DNA of 64,000 nucleotides from Palsa-459 sp963841965. GTDB lineage: Bacteria > Actinomycetota > Acidimicrobiia > Acidimicrobiales > RAAP-2. The translations under genes were made by a program, and so were the position numbers. The notes under the pieces were generated by a model, which saw nothing but the letters and a program-made list of their open reading frames with translations, ran no database searches and was not told the origin of the DNA. The DNA lies in assembly GCA_963841965.1 (NCBI GenBank), contig CAWJES010000014.1, positions 42,300 through 106,299 of the forward strand. Direction: 5' to 3'. The stretch's first letter is position 1. Each line of letters opens with the position of its first letter. Below are positions 25,528 to 33,599 of the stretch, piece by piece.

Positions 25528-25898
25528 GCCGTCGTCTGCTCCTCGTCGGGCACCGAGATGAAGCCGACGATCGAGCCATCGGGGGTTCGGACCAGCGCGG
25601 TCTCGATGCCGCCGCCGACGTCCGCGGGCTCCGTGTGGGAGACCGCCCCGGCCCCGATGGCCTCGGCGAACGCCGCTGCCACATCATCGACCTTCCAGTA
25701 GGCGTGCGCCCCGTCGGCGGGATCGCCGTCGGGCAGCAGACCGAGCTCGCATCCCGATACCTCGAACCCGACGTAGAAGGGCTCGTCGAAGTACGCGGGG
25801 AATCCGAGGAACTGCTCCCACCACGCCTTCGATGCGTCGAGGTCCCCGGTCGGGTAGATCACGGTGCGAAGGGCCCCGAGCGGCGCCCGATCAGTCAT
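25524..25898 (-). CDS. VOC family protein (glyoxalase/bleomycin-resistance fold)
   Basis: The 124-residue protein has two beta-alpha-beta modules of the VOC superfamily: LRTVIYPTGDLDASKAWWEQFLG in the first, and AYWKVDDVAAAFAEAIGAGA plus RTPDGSIVGFISVPDE in the second. The metal-ligand pattern is incomplete, so activity cannot be assigned. The start ATG 25898 follows GGAGGGG. It converges with the DUF2252 gene, sharing four bases at the stops. Confidence 0.85.
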   Translation of the reverse strand: MTDRAPLGALRTVIYPTGDLDASKAWWEQFLGFPAYFDEPFYVGFEVSGCELGLLPDGDPADGAHAYWKVDDVAAAFAEAIGAGAVSHTEPADVGGGIETALVRTPDGSIVGFISVPDEEQTTA

Positions 25899-26073
25899 CA
25901 GATTCCCCTCCGGACTCGGCGCCGCCCGTCTCGAGAACATCGACGACAGGGGCAGCCCTCCTCTTCTGCCCGACGATCGGACGGGCGTGGTCGAGCGGCG
26001 CTTGGGTCTCCACTCGCGCAGTCTGGCAGCGGGGAGGTCGGGTGTCGAGGGGCCGGTCGGAGCGGGCCGCCGG

Positions 26074-26085
26074 TACGATCCCGAC
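26074..26085 (+). promoter_or_regulatory. -10 box of leaderless questin-oxidase-like gene
   Basis: TACGAT (26074-26079) lies 6 nt before GTG 26086, with no ribosome site between. The 187 bp upstream region between the VOC start and this gene shows no other clear element. Confidence 0.5.
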
Positions 26086-27126
26086 GTGACGCAGCCCCCT
26101 GCAGCACGCCCCGATCTCGCCCTGCTGCTCGACGACGAGCTGCGCTATGACGCGACGACCAGCACGCATCTCTCCAACCATCTCCCGATGGCGCTCGTCG
26201 CGCTGCACGCGCTCGGGGCCGACGACGAGCGGCTGGGCGCGTTCGCGCGTTCGTATGCCCGACGCCTCATGCCCATCGACGATGACGGCGAGGTCACGAC
26301 CTTCGATGAGTGGCTCGCGGCTCGCGGTCGGCGTGGCTCGTACGGTGCGGTGCGCCGCTACTTCGATGCGGCGATCGACCGCGCGGGCGTCGACGGCACC
26401 CTCCGGCGCCACCTGCCTGAACTCGCGGCGGGCGTCGGGGGCGGGGCCTTCCACGGCGTGATCCGGCTCGCCTACGCGCTCGAGGCGCAGAGCGCGCCGC
26501 GGATCGCCGCGGGGCTCGCCTACTTCACCGAGGTGTTTCTGCCCCTTGGTCATCGCGGGCACGGGTCGCCGTGGACCAGGGATCCGATCGTTGCGCTGCG
26601 CCAGCTCTGCGACATCGACGCGCTCGCGCGGATCTCGACGGGCGCGAACATCGGCCAGCGGATGCGACTCGTCGGCTCGCACCCATCCTTCGCGGGCGTC
26701 ATCGACTCCCTCGCCGTGGACGAGGGCACGCCTGCGGCCCTGACCGCGGCCGCTGTCGCCCTCTACGCGGCGACAGACGACTTCACCGCGCTGCACGGGG
26801 TCACCGGAAGCCATGCGATCTCGATCATCGCCCCCTACGTCGAGGATCGCGACACGCTGGTCGCCCACTGGTTCCAGGCCCTTGCGGCCGCCTACATGAC
26901 CATCGGCGCGCCGAGAATCCGGCCTCCCGAAGGGCCGCTGCTCATGCTGATCGAGGATCCCCCTGATTGGGATGCGATCGCATCGTCCGCCTGCACCAGC
27001 CCCGACGAGCACGTGATCAAGCTCGTGTACACCGCGCGCGAGCTCGACCGTCGCCGTGAGGATCCCCTGCTCGCGGCCGTCGCAGCGCGCCAGGCTGGCC
27101 TCGGTCCGGCCGGGGCGAGCAGCTAG
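26086..27126 (+). CDS. Questin oxidase family protein (DUF4243)
   Basis: The 346-residue protein matches the questin oxidase (DUF4243) family: YDATTSTHLSNHLPMALVAL at the N-terminus, GAFHGVIRLAYALEAQ, and the HGVTGSHAISII segment, with conserved His residues that may bind iron or the substrate. Fungal members open the ring of anthraquinones in a Baeyer-Villiger-like step. Bacterial members are poorly studied, so substrate and even reaction are open here. GTG 26086 is chosen because of the leaderless -10 box; a longer open frame upstream runs into the VOC gene region. Confidence 0.75.
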   Translation: MTQPPAARPDLALLLDDELRYDATTSTHLSNHLPMALVALHALGADDERLGAFARSYARRLMPIDDDGEVTTFDEWLAARGRRGSYGAVRRYFDAAIDRAGVDGTLRRHLPELAAGVGGGAFHGVIRLAYALEAQSAPRIAAGLAYFTEVFLPLGHRGHGSPWTRDPIVALRQLCDIDALARISTGANIGQRMRLVGSHPSFAGVIDSLAVDEGTPAALTAAAVALYAATDDFTALHGVTGSHAISIIAPYVEDRDTLVAHWFQALAAAYMTIGAPRIRPPEGPLLMLIEDPPDWDAIASSACTSPDEHVIKLVYTARELDRRREDPLLAAVAARQAGLGPAGASS

Positions 27127-27163
27127 GGCGACGGCGCGACCTGGCGCGCACAGCCGCGAAATG

Positions 27164-27859
27164 TCATTTCAGGATGTTGACGGCCCGCGCGATGACGAAG
27201 ATGGCCACCACGAGAGATATCGACTCCTCGGCCATCATCACGAGCTTTGCCCATGACTTCACGGGCGAGACGTCCGCAGGGCTGAAGGCCGTCGCCGATG
27301 AGAACGAGAGGCTGAGGTAGTCCACGAACTTCGGGTACCAGCCCGCCGGGACGAGCCCGGGATTCGTGTCCTCGGGGAAGATGAATGCCGGCGACGGCCC
27401 GGAGCCGTTGGCGCGAGCGGCCGCTCCCCCGCGGTCGAGATCCCAGTACCACAGCGTGAACGCCAGGATGTTCGTCAGCCAGACCGCCGCCCCCGCCGCG
27501 AGGAGGCTCTTCGGGTCTTCGCTGAACTTGTCGCCGTTGACGATCCCGACGGTCAGCCGGATGACCGCGGTCGCGTTGACGATGGTGATGACCGAGATCA
27601 TGACGTCCGTCATCACCCTGAGCCATTGGCGCTGCCGGTCGATCCGTCCGGGGTCGCCGATCATGAGCACGGCGAGCAGGACAACCAGCAGCGTCAGGAA
27701 CAGGTACCGAGCGTCGTCGTCGCGGAGCTGGGTGGGCAGGAGGATGCGCAGGACGCCACACGCGAGGACGGCGAGCGCCATCGGCCATCGACGTTCCCCG
27801 ATCGGACCCTTGGCACCCCCGTCGGACTTCTCTCGCGTCCGCTCCCCCTCGTCCGGCAT
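27164..27859 (-). CDS. DUF1345-like membrane protein
   Basis: The 231-residue protein has a charged head of about 25 residues and five or six hydrophobic helices. The first is MALAVLACGVLRILL. The end is FVDYLSLSFSSATAFSP and ISLVVAIFVIARAVNIL, an arrangement that recalls the C-terminal part of DUF1345 proteins and a channel-like re-entrant segment. Function is unknown. The gene is divergent from the AIM24 gene across about 150 bp. Confidence 0.65.
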   Translation of the reverse strand: MPDEGERTREKSDGGAKGPIGERRWPMALAVLACGVLRILLPTQLRDDDARYLFLTLLVVLLAVLMIGDPGRIDRQRQWLRVMTDVMISVITIVNATAVIRLTVGIVNGDKFSEDPKSLLAAGAAVWLTNILAFTLWYWDLDRGGAAARANGSGPSPAFIFPEDTNPGLVPAGWYPKFVDYLSLSFSSATAFSPADVSPVKSWAKLVMMAEESISLVVAIFVIARAVNILK

Positions 27860-28008
27860 TGCACGAAACTACTTCCGCTCCGGCGCCGACAGCCGATACC
27901 GAGTCGCGGTCACGCTTCGTGCTGTCCACGTCCTCGGCGGCTGTGTTCACGTGTGCATCCGCGGCGGCGCCGTCGTATGGTGATGGCACTCTCCCTGGAA
28001 GGAGTCAG

Positions 28009-28818
28009 ATGTCTGACGCTTCGAACCTCCCGTCCCCCGACGACCCCGCCGCCGTCGACGCGGCGACGGACATCGTGCACCGCGTGAAGGGGACTGTGAT
28101 GCCGGTCCTCGAGGTCGACCTCCAGCCCGGCCAGAAGGTCGTGTCACAGGGCGGCGAGCTCTCCTGGAAGACCGAGTCGATCAAGCTGTCCACGTCCACC
28201 AAGGGGGCAGGGCAGTCCGGCGTGATGGGTGTGCTCAAGCGTGCGGTCGCGGGCAGCACCATCTTCATGACCGAGTTCACGGCCGAGGGCGGACCGGGAA
28301 CGGTCTCCTTCGCGACGAAGATGCCCGGCGAGATCCGTCCCGTTGCGATCGGGCCCGACCGCGAATACCTCGTCAGCCGCCACGGCTTCATGGCGGGTAC
28401 CGAGGACATCACCCTCGCCGTCGGCTTCCAGAAGCAGCTGGGCGCCGGGGTGTTCGGCGGCAACGGCTTCATCCTCCAGCGCCTGAGCGGTCAGGGGGTC
28501 GCATGGATCGAGCTGTCCGGCGAGTTGATCGAGTACCACCTGGCTCCCGGAGAGACGCTCCACGTCCACCCGGGCCACATCGGCATCTTCGATGCCTCGA
28601 TCTCCTACGACATCGAGATCGTGAAGGGCGTGAAGAACATGCTCTTCGGGGCCGATTCCATCTTCCTCGTTCGCCTCACGGGGCCCGGGATGCTTTGGCT
28701 CCAGACCCTTCCGCTCCCGAACCTCGCCCATGCGCTCGCGCCGTTCCTGCCCCACGACGAGAAGGGCTCGAGCAACTCGGGTGCCGCCGGGATCATCGGT
28801 GGGCTGCTCGGGAACTGA
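28009..28818 (+). CDS. AIM24 family protein (DUF124)
   Basis: The 269-residue protein is an AIM24/TIGR00266-type beta-helix-like protein. Blocks include MPVLEVDLQPGQKVVSQGGELSW in part, GSTIFMTEFTAEGGPGTVSFA, FLVRLTGPGMLWLQTLPL and a Gly-rich C-terminus. Bacterial members are of unknown function; mitochondrial Aim24 supports cristae complexes. ATG 28009 is favoured by AAGGAG 5 nt upstream. A perfect inverted repeat follows the stop after 3 nt. Confidence 0.85.
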   Translation: MSDASNLPSPDDPAAVDAATDIVHRVKGTVMPVLEVDLQPGQKVVSQGGELSWKTESIKLSTSTKGAGQSGVMGVLKRAVAGSTIFMTEFTAEGGPGTVSFATKMPGEIRPVAIGPDREYLVSRHGFMAGTEDITLAVGFQKQLGAGVFGGNGFILQRLSGQGVAWIELSGELIEYHLAPGETLHVHPGHIGIFDASISYDIEIVKGVKNMLFGADSIFLVRLTGPGMLWLQTLPLPNLAHALAPFLPHDEKGSSNSGAAGIIGGLLGN

Positions 28819-28821
28819 TCC

Positions 28822-28852
28822 CCACTTGACGCGGGCAGGGCGCGTCAAGTGG
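28822..28852 (+). promoter_or_regulatory. 12-bp inverted repeat: AIM24 terminator and/or his promoter
   Basis: CCACTTGACGCG (28822-28833) and CGCGTCAAGTGG (28841-28852) are perfect reverse complements with a 7-nt loop. The left arm contains a -35-like TTGACG (28826-28831). With an 18-bp spacer the -10 would be TGGACT (28850-28855), which is weak. The element may end the AIM24 transcript, serve as an operator on the his promoter, or do both. Confidence 0.55.
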
Positions 28853-28864
28853 ACTAGCAGGGCC

Positions 28865-28945
28865 ATGCGGACCATCAGCATCCTCCACGCGTCGCAGCAT
28901 CACGGCCATGAGGGCCGTGCCTGCACGCGTCACGCGGTGACCTGA
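28865..28945 (+). CDS. hisL: Histidine operon leader peptide
   Basis: A 26-codon frame begins at ATG 28865 and ends in TGA at 28943-28945. Five of its codons are His: positions 8, 12, 13, 15 and 23, with CAT-CAC-GGC-CAT at 28898-28909 as the densest cluster. No protein family is involved; the role is to let a ribosome stall when charged tRNA-His is short. No ribosome site is seen, and a candidate -10 lies 9 nt before the ATG, so it may be leaderless. The RNA structures around it fit attenuation of the his operon. Confidence 0.75.
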   Translation: MRTISILHASQHHGHEGRACTRHAVT

Positions 28946-28997
28946 ACCGCACCCGCCACGCAGCAGGCACAGGGCCCGTCCTCTCGGACGGGCCTTT
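28901..28997 (+). promoter_or_regulatory. Ribosome-mediated his attenuator
   Basis: Four segments make mutually exclusive stems. Segment 1 CACGGCC (28901-28907) pairs with segment 2 GGCCGTG (28913-28919). Segment 2 in its longer form (28912-28924) pairs with segment 3: GTGCCTGC with GCAGGCAC (28963-28970), and after a 2-nt bulge GGGCC (28912-28916) with GGCCC (28973-28977). That second pairing takes five bases of the terminator's left arm. A ribosome stalled on His codons 12-15 would cover segment 1 and so favour the antiterminator. Confidence 0.75.
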
Positions 28998-28999
28998 GT
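28973..28999 (+). terminator. Intrinsic terminator of the his leader
   Basis: GGCCCGTCC (28973-28981), loop TCTC, and GGACGGGCC (28986-28994) form a 9-bp stem followed by TTTGT. It lies about 35 bp before the hisG start, which is the expected place for the terminator of an attenuator. Confidence 0.85.
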
Positions 29000-29029
29000 C
29001 ATTCCCAAGGACCGCCCGAGGAGAACCAC

Positions 29030-29902
29030 GTGAGAAGACTGCGAGTCGCAATACCGAACAAGGGTGTGATGTCGGGCAGCGTGATCCAGCTGCTGACGGA
29101 CGCAGGCCTCGAGCCGAAGAGCCACCTGGGCGCCCGCGCGCTCGAGGCACCGCTCGGCGACGACCTCGATGCCGTCTTCGTCGCCGCCGCGAACATCCCG
29201 GAGTTCGTCGCAGACGGCGCCGCGGATGCCGGGATCACCGGGTGGGACCTCGTTTGCGAGTCGGGCCGCACCCTCACCATGCGGCTCGACGTGGAACTGG
29301 CTCCCTGCCGGCTCGTCCTCGCCGCCCCCGCCGACTCGCAGGTCGCCTCGATCGGCGACGTGAAGGCGGGATCCCGGGTGGCGACCGTGTTCCCGAGGCT
29401 CACCGCCGCCTACTTCGAGGAGGCCGGGATCGACGCGGAGGTCGTGCAGGTCTCCGGCGCGGTCGAGATCACCCCGCGGCTCGGAGTCGCGGACCTCATC
29501 GTCGACCTCGTTGCGACCGGCTCGACGCTGCGAGCCAACCAGCTGCGCGAGGTCGGGACGCTCCTTGCCTCGACCGCGCGACTGGTGTCGAGACCCGGCA
29601 TCGAGGACGACCCCGACGTCGCGACCAGGCTGAGGGACCTGACCCTCGCCCTCGAGTCGGTCGTCCAGGCGCGGAACCAGCGTTACCTGATGGCGAACGT
29701 GTCGAGGTCCAGGCTCACTGAGGTTCGCCGCATCCTCCCTGGCATCACGGGCCCTGACGTCATCGAGATGCTCGACGGCGGCGACCTGATCGCGGTCCAG
29801 GCGGTCGTGCCCCTCGCGCGGGTCTCGACCACCATCGCGGCATTGAAGGGGATCGACGCGACCGGCATCGTCGTCACCAGGATCGAGCGGTTCATCCCAT
29901 GA
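29030..29902 (+). CDS. hisG: ATP phosphoribosyltransferase, long form
   Basis: The 290-residue enzyme makes phosphoribosyl-ATP from ATP and PRPP, the first and feedback-controlled step of histidine synthesis. It begins VAIPNKGVMSGSV, and the PRPP loop is seen in VDLVATGSTLRANQL. The length shows the long type with a C-terminal ACT-like regulatory domain (from about residue 215), which is inhibited by histidine and needs no HisZ. The start is GTG 29030 after GAGGAG. It is the first gene after the attenuator and overlaps hisC by ATGA. Confidence 0.95.
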   Translation: MRRLRVAIPNKGVMSGSVIQLLTDAGLEPKSHLGARALEAPLGDDLDAVFVAAANIPEFVADGAADAGITGWDLVCESGRTLTMRLDVELAPCRLVLAAPADSQVASIGDVKAGSRVATVFPRLTAAYFEEAGIDAEVVQVSGAVEITPRLGVADLIVDLVATGSTLRANQLREVGTLLASTARLVSRPGIEDDPDVATRLRDLTLALESVVQARNQRYLMANVSRSRLTEVRRILPGITGPDVIEMLDGGDLIAVQAVVPLARVSTTIAALKGIDATGIVVTRIERFIP

Positions 29903-30981
29903 CCGACGGACGCGGACCGGGCAGGGTGGCGGCGATCGCGGGGATGTCCCCGTACGCGCCGAAGCGCCCGCCCATCGAGATCGACCTGTCGGACAACACG
30001 AGTCAGTGGGGGCCTCCGCCATCCGCCCGCGCCACCCTCGCTGGCCTCACCGACGACCAGATCTCCAGGTATCCGACGCCATACGCAGACCTCCTCACGG
30101 CTGCGCTCGCCGAGCACTACGGCATTGGTGCAGACGGCATCGCAACGGGGTGCGGGTCAGACGATGTCATCTTCTCCGCGATCATCGCGCTGTGCCCCGT
30201 CGGGGGCACGATGGCGCTCGCCGTGCCGACCTTCTCGGTCGTCCCGTCGTTCGGGGTCATCAACGAGGTGCGCGTCGCCGAGGTCGAGATGGAGTCAGAC
30301 GGCGTCGTGCGGGCGGACTCGCTCCTCGCGACCGGGGCCGACCTCTACTACCTGTGCTCCCCGAACAACCCGACCGGCACGATCGTGGGCGCGGAGCAGC
30401 TGCGCGCGCTGCTCGAGGGAACGAGTTCGACCGTGCTGCTCGACGAGGCATACGCCGAGTACGCCGACGCCGATGCTTGCGCGCTCCTCGCCGAGTTCGA
30501 CAACCTGGTGATCCTCCGCACCCTGTCCAAGGCCTACGGGCTCGCCGGCCTGCGCGTCGGATACGCCATCGGACACCCGTCGAGGATCGCCCCCATCAAC
30601 GTGGCGCGAGGCCCCTACAAGGTCGGTTCCGTCGCCGAGCTCCTCGCCGTCGCAGTCCTCCGCGAGGACGCGGGGTGGCTCGAGGGCCGCGTGGCAGAGG
30701 TCCGCTCCCTGCGCGACGAGCTCGCCAGGCGGCTCGCCGCAGCCGGGTTCCACGTCCTGCAGTCCCAGGCGAACTTCGTCGCGATCGTCGTCGACGACGC
30801 CGCCGCGGTCGTCGATTCGATGATCGAGCGGGGCGTGCTCGCGCGCGCCTACCCGTCGCTGCGCGTGTTCGGCGACCTGGTGAGGATCACGGTCCCCAAC
30901 GCGTCGCAGCTCGACGAGACGTTCGCGGCGCTCGTCGATGCGACGAGCGCCGGGACCAGCCGGAGCGGGACCGACCGATGA
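29899..30981 (+). CDS. hisC: Histidinol-phosphate aminotransferase
   Basis: The 360-residue PLP enzyme converts imidazole-acetol phosphate to histidinol phosphate. Class I/II features are IDLSDNTSQWGPPPSA (N-terminal substrate loop), GCGSDDVIFSAI, YYLCSPNNPTGTIVG, VLLDEAYAEY, and the PLP lysine in TLSKAYGLAGLRVGY. Its start overlaps hisG and its stop overlaps hisH, both as ATGA, so the proteins are made from one coupled message. Some actinobacterial HisC enzymes also act on aromatic amino acids; this is not visible here. Confidence 0.95.
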   Translation: MTDGRGPGRVAAIAGMSPYAPKRPPIEIDLSDNTSQWGPPPSARATLAGLTDDQISRYPTPYADLLTAALAEHYGIGADGIATGCGSDDVIFSAIIALCPVGGTMALAVPTFSVVPSFGVINEVRVAEVEMESDGVVRADSLLATGADLYYLCSPNNPTGTIVGAEQLRALLEGTSSTVLLDEAYAEYADADACALLAEFDNLVILRTLSKAYGLAGLRVGYAIGHPSRIAPINVARGPYKVGSVAELLAVAVLREDAGWLEGRVAEVRSLRDELARRLAAAGFHVLQSQANFVAIVVDDAAAVVDSMIERGVLARAYPSLRVFGDLVRITVPNASQLDETFAALVDATSAGTSRSGTDR

Positions 30982-31571
30982 GGATCTCGATCTTCGACGA
31001 CGGCGCGGGCAACGTGCACTCGCTCGCCAAGGTGCTCGCGGAGCGTGGCGACGTCGTCCACTCGAACGACGTCGACGTGCTGCTCGACGCCGACCTGACC
31101 GTCCTGCCGGGCGTCGGTGCCTTCGATCCCGCGGTGGTGCACCTCGGGCCGTCGGCGAAGCGGCTCGCCGACGCGCTGCGCGACGGCCAGCCCTGCATCG
31201 CGATCTGCCTCGGCATGCAGTTGCTGTTTGAGTCGTCCGATGAGGGCGACCTGCCGGGCTTGGGCGTCCTCTCGGGCAGGGTTCGTCGGCTGGCGGCGTC
31301 GCGCATCCCCCACATCGGCTGGGAGCGGATCGACAACGCCGGGGAGCCCACCGTCCAGTCGAGCGGCCTCTGCTGGGGCTATTACGCGCACAGCTACGCG
31401 TGTCCTGAGGAAGGTGGTCACGAGGTGACTGCCTGGTCCACGCTCGAGGGCGTGCCCATCCCTGCGACCCTTCGGTACGCGCGGACCCTCGGCGTCCAGT
31501 TCCACCCTGAGAAGAGCTCGGCCCCGGGCGTGGCGATGGTCCGCGCCTTCCTCGAGGAGGTGTCCCCATGA
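30978..31571 (+). CDS. hisH: Imidazole glycerol phosphate synthase, glutaminase subunit
   Basis: The 197-residue class I glutamine amidotransferase feeds ammonia to HisF. The N-terminus is FDDGAGNVHSLAKVL; the catalytic Cys is in CIAICLGMQLLFESS and the His/Glu pair in LGVQFHPEKSS. Start overlaps hisC by ATGA. The stop overlaps hisA by ATGA (31568-31571). Length is normal. Confidence 0.95.
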   Translation: MRISIFDDGAGNVHSLAKVLAERGDVVHSNDVDVLLDADLTVLPGVGAFDPAVVHLGPSAKRLADALRDGQPCIAICLGMQLLFESSDEGDLPGLGVLSGRVRRLAASRIPHIGWERIDNAGEPTVQSSGLCWGYYAHSYACPEEGGHEVTAWSTLEGVPIPATLRYARTLGVQFHPEKSSAPGVAMVRAFLEEVSP

Positions 31572-32281
31572 TCGTGATCCCGGCCATCGACCTGCGCGAC
31601 GGCGACTGTGTGCAGCTGCGCGGCGGCGACTTCGACCAGGAGCTGATCCGCCTCTCGGACCCCGTCCACGTCGCGGTCCAATGGCGGGACCTCGGATTCA
31701 AGCACCTGCACGTGATCGATCTCGACGCTGCCGCCGGGACCGGATCGAACCGCCTCATCATCGAGCGGATCTGCCAGTTCTACGACGTCACGGCCCAGGT
31801 CGGCGGCGGCGTTCGCGACACGGAGGCCGTCGACCAGCTGCTCCGGCTCGGAGCCAGCTCGGTGCTCGTCGGCACGCGCGCCTTCACCGATCCTGCGTGG
31901 TTCGCCCAGGTCGTCGAGGCCAACCCCGGACGCATCGCCCTCGCCCTCGACGTGCGCGACGGCACCGTCACGACGTCGGCCTGGCGCGAGCAGACCTCCA
32001 TCGACCCGGCCGAGTTCCTCGGATCCGTGGCATCCCTCCCGCTGGCCCAGGTCGTCGCGACCGCCGTCGACGTGGAGGGCCGCGAGGCCGGCCCGGACCT
32101 GGAGCTCGTGCGGAGGCTCCGCGCGGCGACGGCCCACCGGCTGGGCGTTGCCGGCGGTGTCACGACGGCAGGCGACGTGCGCGCGCTCGACTCCATCGGC
32201 GTCGACTCCGTCGTGGTCGGCACCGCCTTGTACACCGGCAAGCTGGAGATGAGCGCCCTGAGCGAGGAGTTGCACCCATGA
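31568..32281 (+). CDS. hisA: ProFAR isomerase (HisA)
   Basis: The 237-residue (beta/alpha)8 enzyme isomerises ProFAR to PRFAR. The first catalytic Asp is in IPAIDLRDGDCVQLRGG, the phosphate site in VGGGVRDTEAV, and the second Asp in LALDVRDG. In many Actinomycetota this gene is the dual HisA/TrpF enzyme PriA; the sequence here looks closer to plain HisA, but this cannot be settled by eye. It overlaps hisH and hisB by four bases each. Confidence 0.93.
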   Translation: MIVIPAIDLRDGDCVQLRGGDFDQELIRLSDPVHVAVQWRDLGFKHLHVIDLDAAAGTGSNRLIIERICQFYDVTAQVGGGVRDTEAVDQLLRLGASSVLVGTRAFTDPAWFAQVVEANPGRIALALDVRDGTVTTSAWREQTSIDPAEFLGSVASLPLAQVVATAVDVEGREAGPDLELVRRLRAATAHRLGVAGGVTTAGDVRALDSIGVDSVVVGTALYTGKLEMSALSEELHP

Positions 32282-32820
32282 CCACCGTCACCCGCACCAC
32301 CAAGGAGACGGCCGTCACGGTCGCGCTCGAGCTCGGCGTCACGTCGCCGCACGTGTCGGTCACGACCACCGAGCCATTCTTCGACCACATGATCGCGACG
32401 CTGGCGCGGTACGCGGGCTTCGACATCGCCGTGAGCGCGACTGGGGACCTCGACCACCACCTCACCGAGGACGTCGCGCTGACGCTCGGCCGCGCCGTGC
32501 GCGAAGTCACCCCCGAGACATGCGCGCGCTACGGGACCGCGACCGTCCCGATGGACGACGCCCTCGTCACAGCGTCGATCGACATCGGCGGCCGGTTCTA
32601 CTGGGGCGGTGCGCTCGACGACCTCGCCTACGACCACGTACTGCGCAGCTTCGCGGAGACGGCGGGCGCGACCCTCCACGTCGTGGTCCAGCGCGGGCGA
32701 GACCGCCACCATGTGGTCGAGGCCGCTTTCAAGGCCGTCGGGCTCGCGCTGCGTCAGGCGCTGTCGGACTCGGGCGAGGTCTTCTCGACCAAGGGCTCCG
32801 TGCAGTGGGAGATCAGCTGA
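32278..32820 (+). CDS. hisB: Imidazoleglycerol-phosphate dehydratase
   Basis: The 180-residue manganese enzyme dehydrates IGP to imidazole-acetol phosphate. The metal motifs are FFDHMIATLARYAGF, DLDHHLTEDVAL and the C-terminal RDRHHVVEAAFKAVG. It lacks the phosphatase domain of enterobacterial HisB, so histidinol phosphatase must be a separate gene. Start overlaps hisA by ATGA; stop shares one base with hisF (TGATG). Confidence 0.95.
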   Translation: MTTVTRTTKETAVTVALELGVTSPHVSVTTTEPFFDHMIATLARYAGFDIAVSATGDLDHHLTEDVALTLGRAVREVTPETCARYGTATVPMDDALVTASIDIGGRFYWGGALDDLAYDHVLRSFAETAGATLHVVVQRGRDRHHVVEAAFKAVGLALRQALSDSGEVFSTKGSVQWEIS

Positions 32821-33599
32821 TGCCGACGGCCAGGATCATCGTGTGCCTCGACGTGCGCGACGGCCGGACCGTCAAGGGCACGAGATTCGAGGACCTGCGC
32901 GAGCTCGGCGACCCCGTGACGATGTCCGCTGCATACGAGGCACAGGGCGCGGACGAGCTCGTCTTCCTCGACATAGCGGCCTCCACGGAGGGGCGCAGCA
33001 CCCTGCTCGACGTGGCGCGCGAGACTGCCGAGTCGGTCTTCATCCCGCTTGTCATCGGCGGTGGGATCCGCACGCTCACCGACGCGCGCGCGGCGCTCAA
33101 TGCCGGCGCGGACAAGGTGTGCCTCACCTCGCCGGCGGTCAGGCGGCCCGAGCTGATCACCGAGGTCGCCGAGGCGTTCGGCGCCCAGTGCGCCGTCGCG
33201 AACATCGACGCCCTCCGGTCGGGCGCGAGCTGGGAGGTCCGCACGCACATGGCAACCGGCGTGACGGGACTCGACGCGGTCCAATGGGCGCGCGAGTGCG
33301 TGGAGCGCGGCGCCGGGGAGCTGCTCGTGACCTCCATCGACGCCGACGGAACCCGCGCCGGGTACGACACCGAGCTGCTCGCCGCCGTGCGCGCCGTGGT
33401 CGACGTCCCGGTGATCGCCTCAGGAGGGGCGGGTTCCGTCGCGCACGTGGTCGACGCGTTCCGGGCGGGGGCGGACGCCGCGCTGCTGGCTGGCGCGATC
33501 CACGACGGCTCGCTGCGTGTCGCCGACATCAAGGCGGGCCTCGCGGCCGCCGGCTACGAGGTGCGCACGACCGAGGCCATCGGCGCGGGAGCGGGCTGA
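32820..33599 (+). CDS. hisF: Imidazole glycerol phosphate synthase, cyclase subunit
   Basis: The 259-residue (beta/alpha)8 enzyme makes IGP and AICAR from PRFAR and the ammonia from HisH. The N-terminal catalytic Asp is in RIIVCLDVRDGRTVKG, the phosphate site in PLVIGGGIRT, and the second Asp in VANIDALRSG. The C-terminal phosphate loop is VIASGGAGSVAHV. TGATG links it to both hisB and hisIE. Confidence 0.95.
   Translation: MPTARIIVCLDVRDGRTVKGTRFEDLRELGDPVTMSAAYEAQGADELVFLDIAASTEGRSTLLDVARETAESVFIPLVIGGGIRTLTDARAALNAGADKVCLTSPAVRRPELITEVAEAFGAQCAVANIDALRSGASWEVRTHMATGVTGLDAVQWARECVERGAGELLVTSIDADGTRAGYDTELLAAVRAVVDVPVIASGGAGSVAHVVDAFRAGADAALLAGAIHDGSLRVADIKAGLAAAGYEVRTTEAIGAGAG

Noticed and set aside
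28865..29029. A T-box riboswitch before hisG.
   Set aside because: No Stem I with AG-bulge, no T-box sequence (AGGGUGGNACCGCG) was found; the leader-peptide stems explain the region better.
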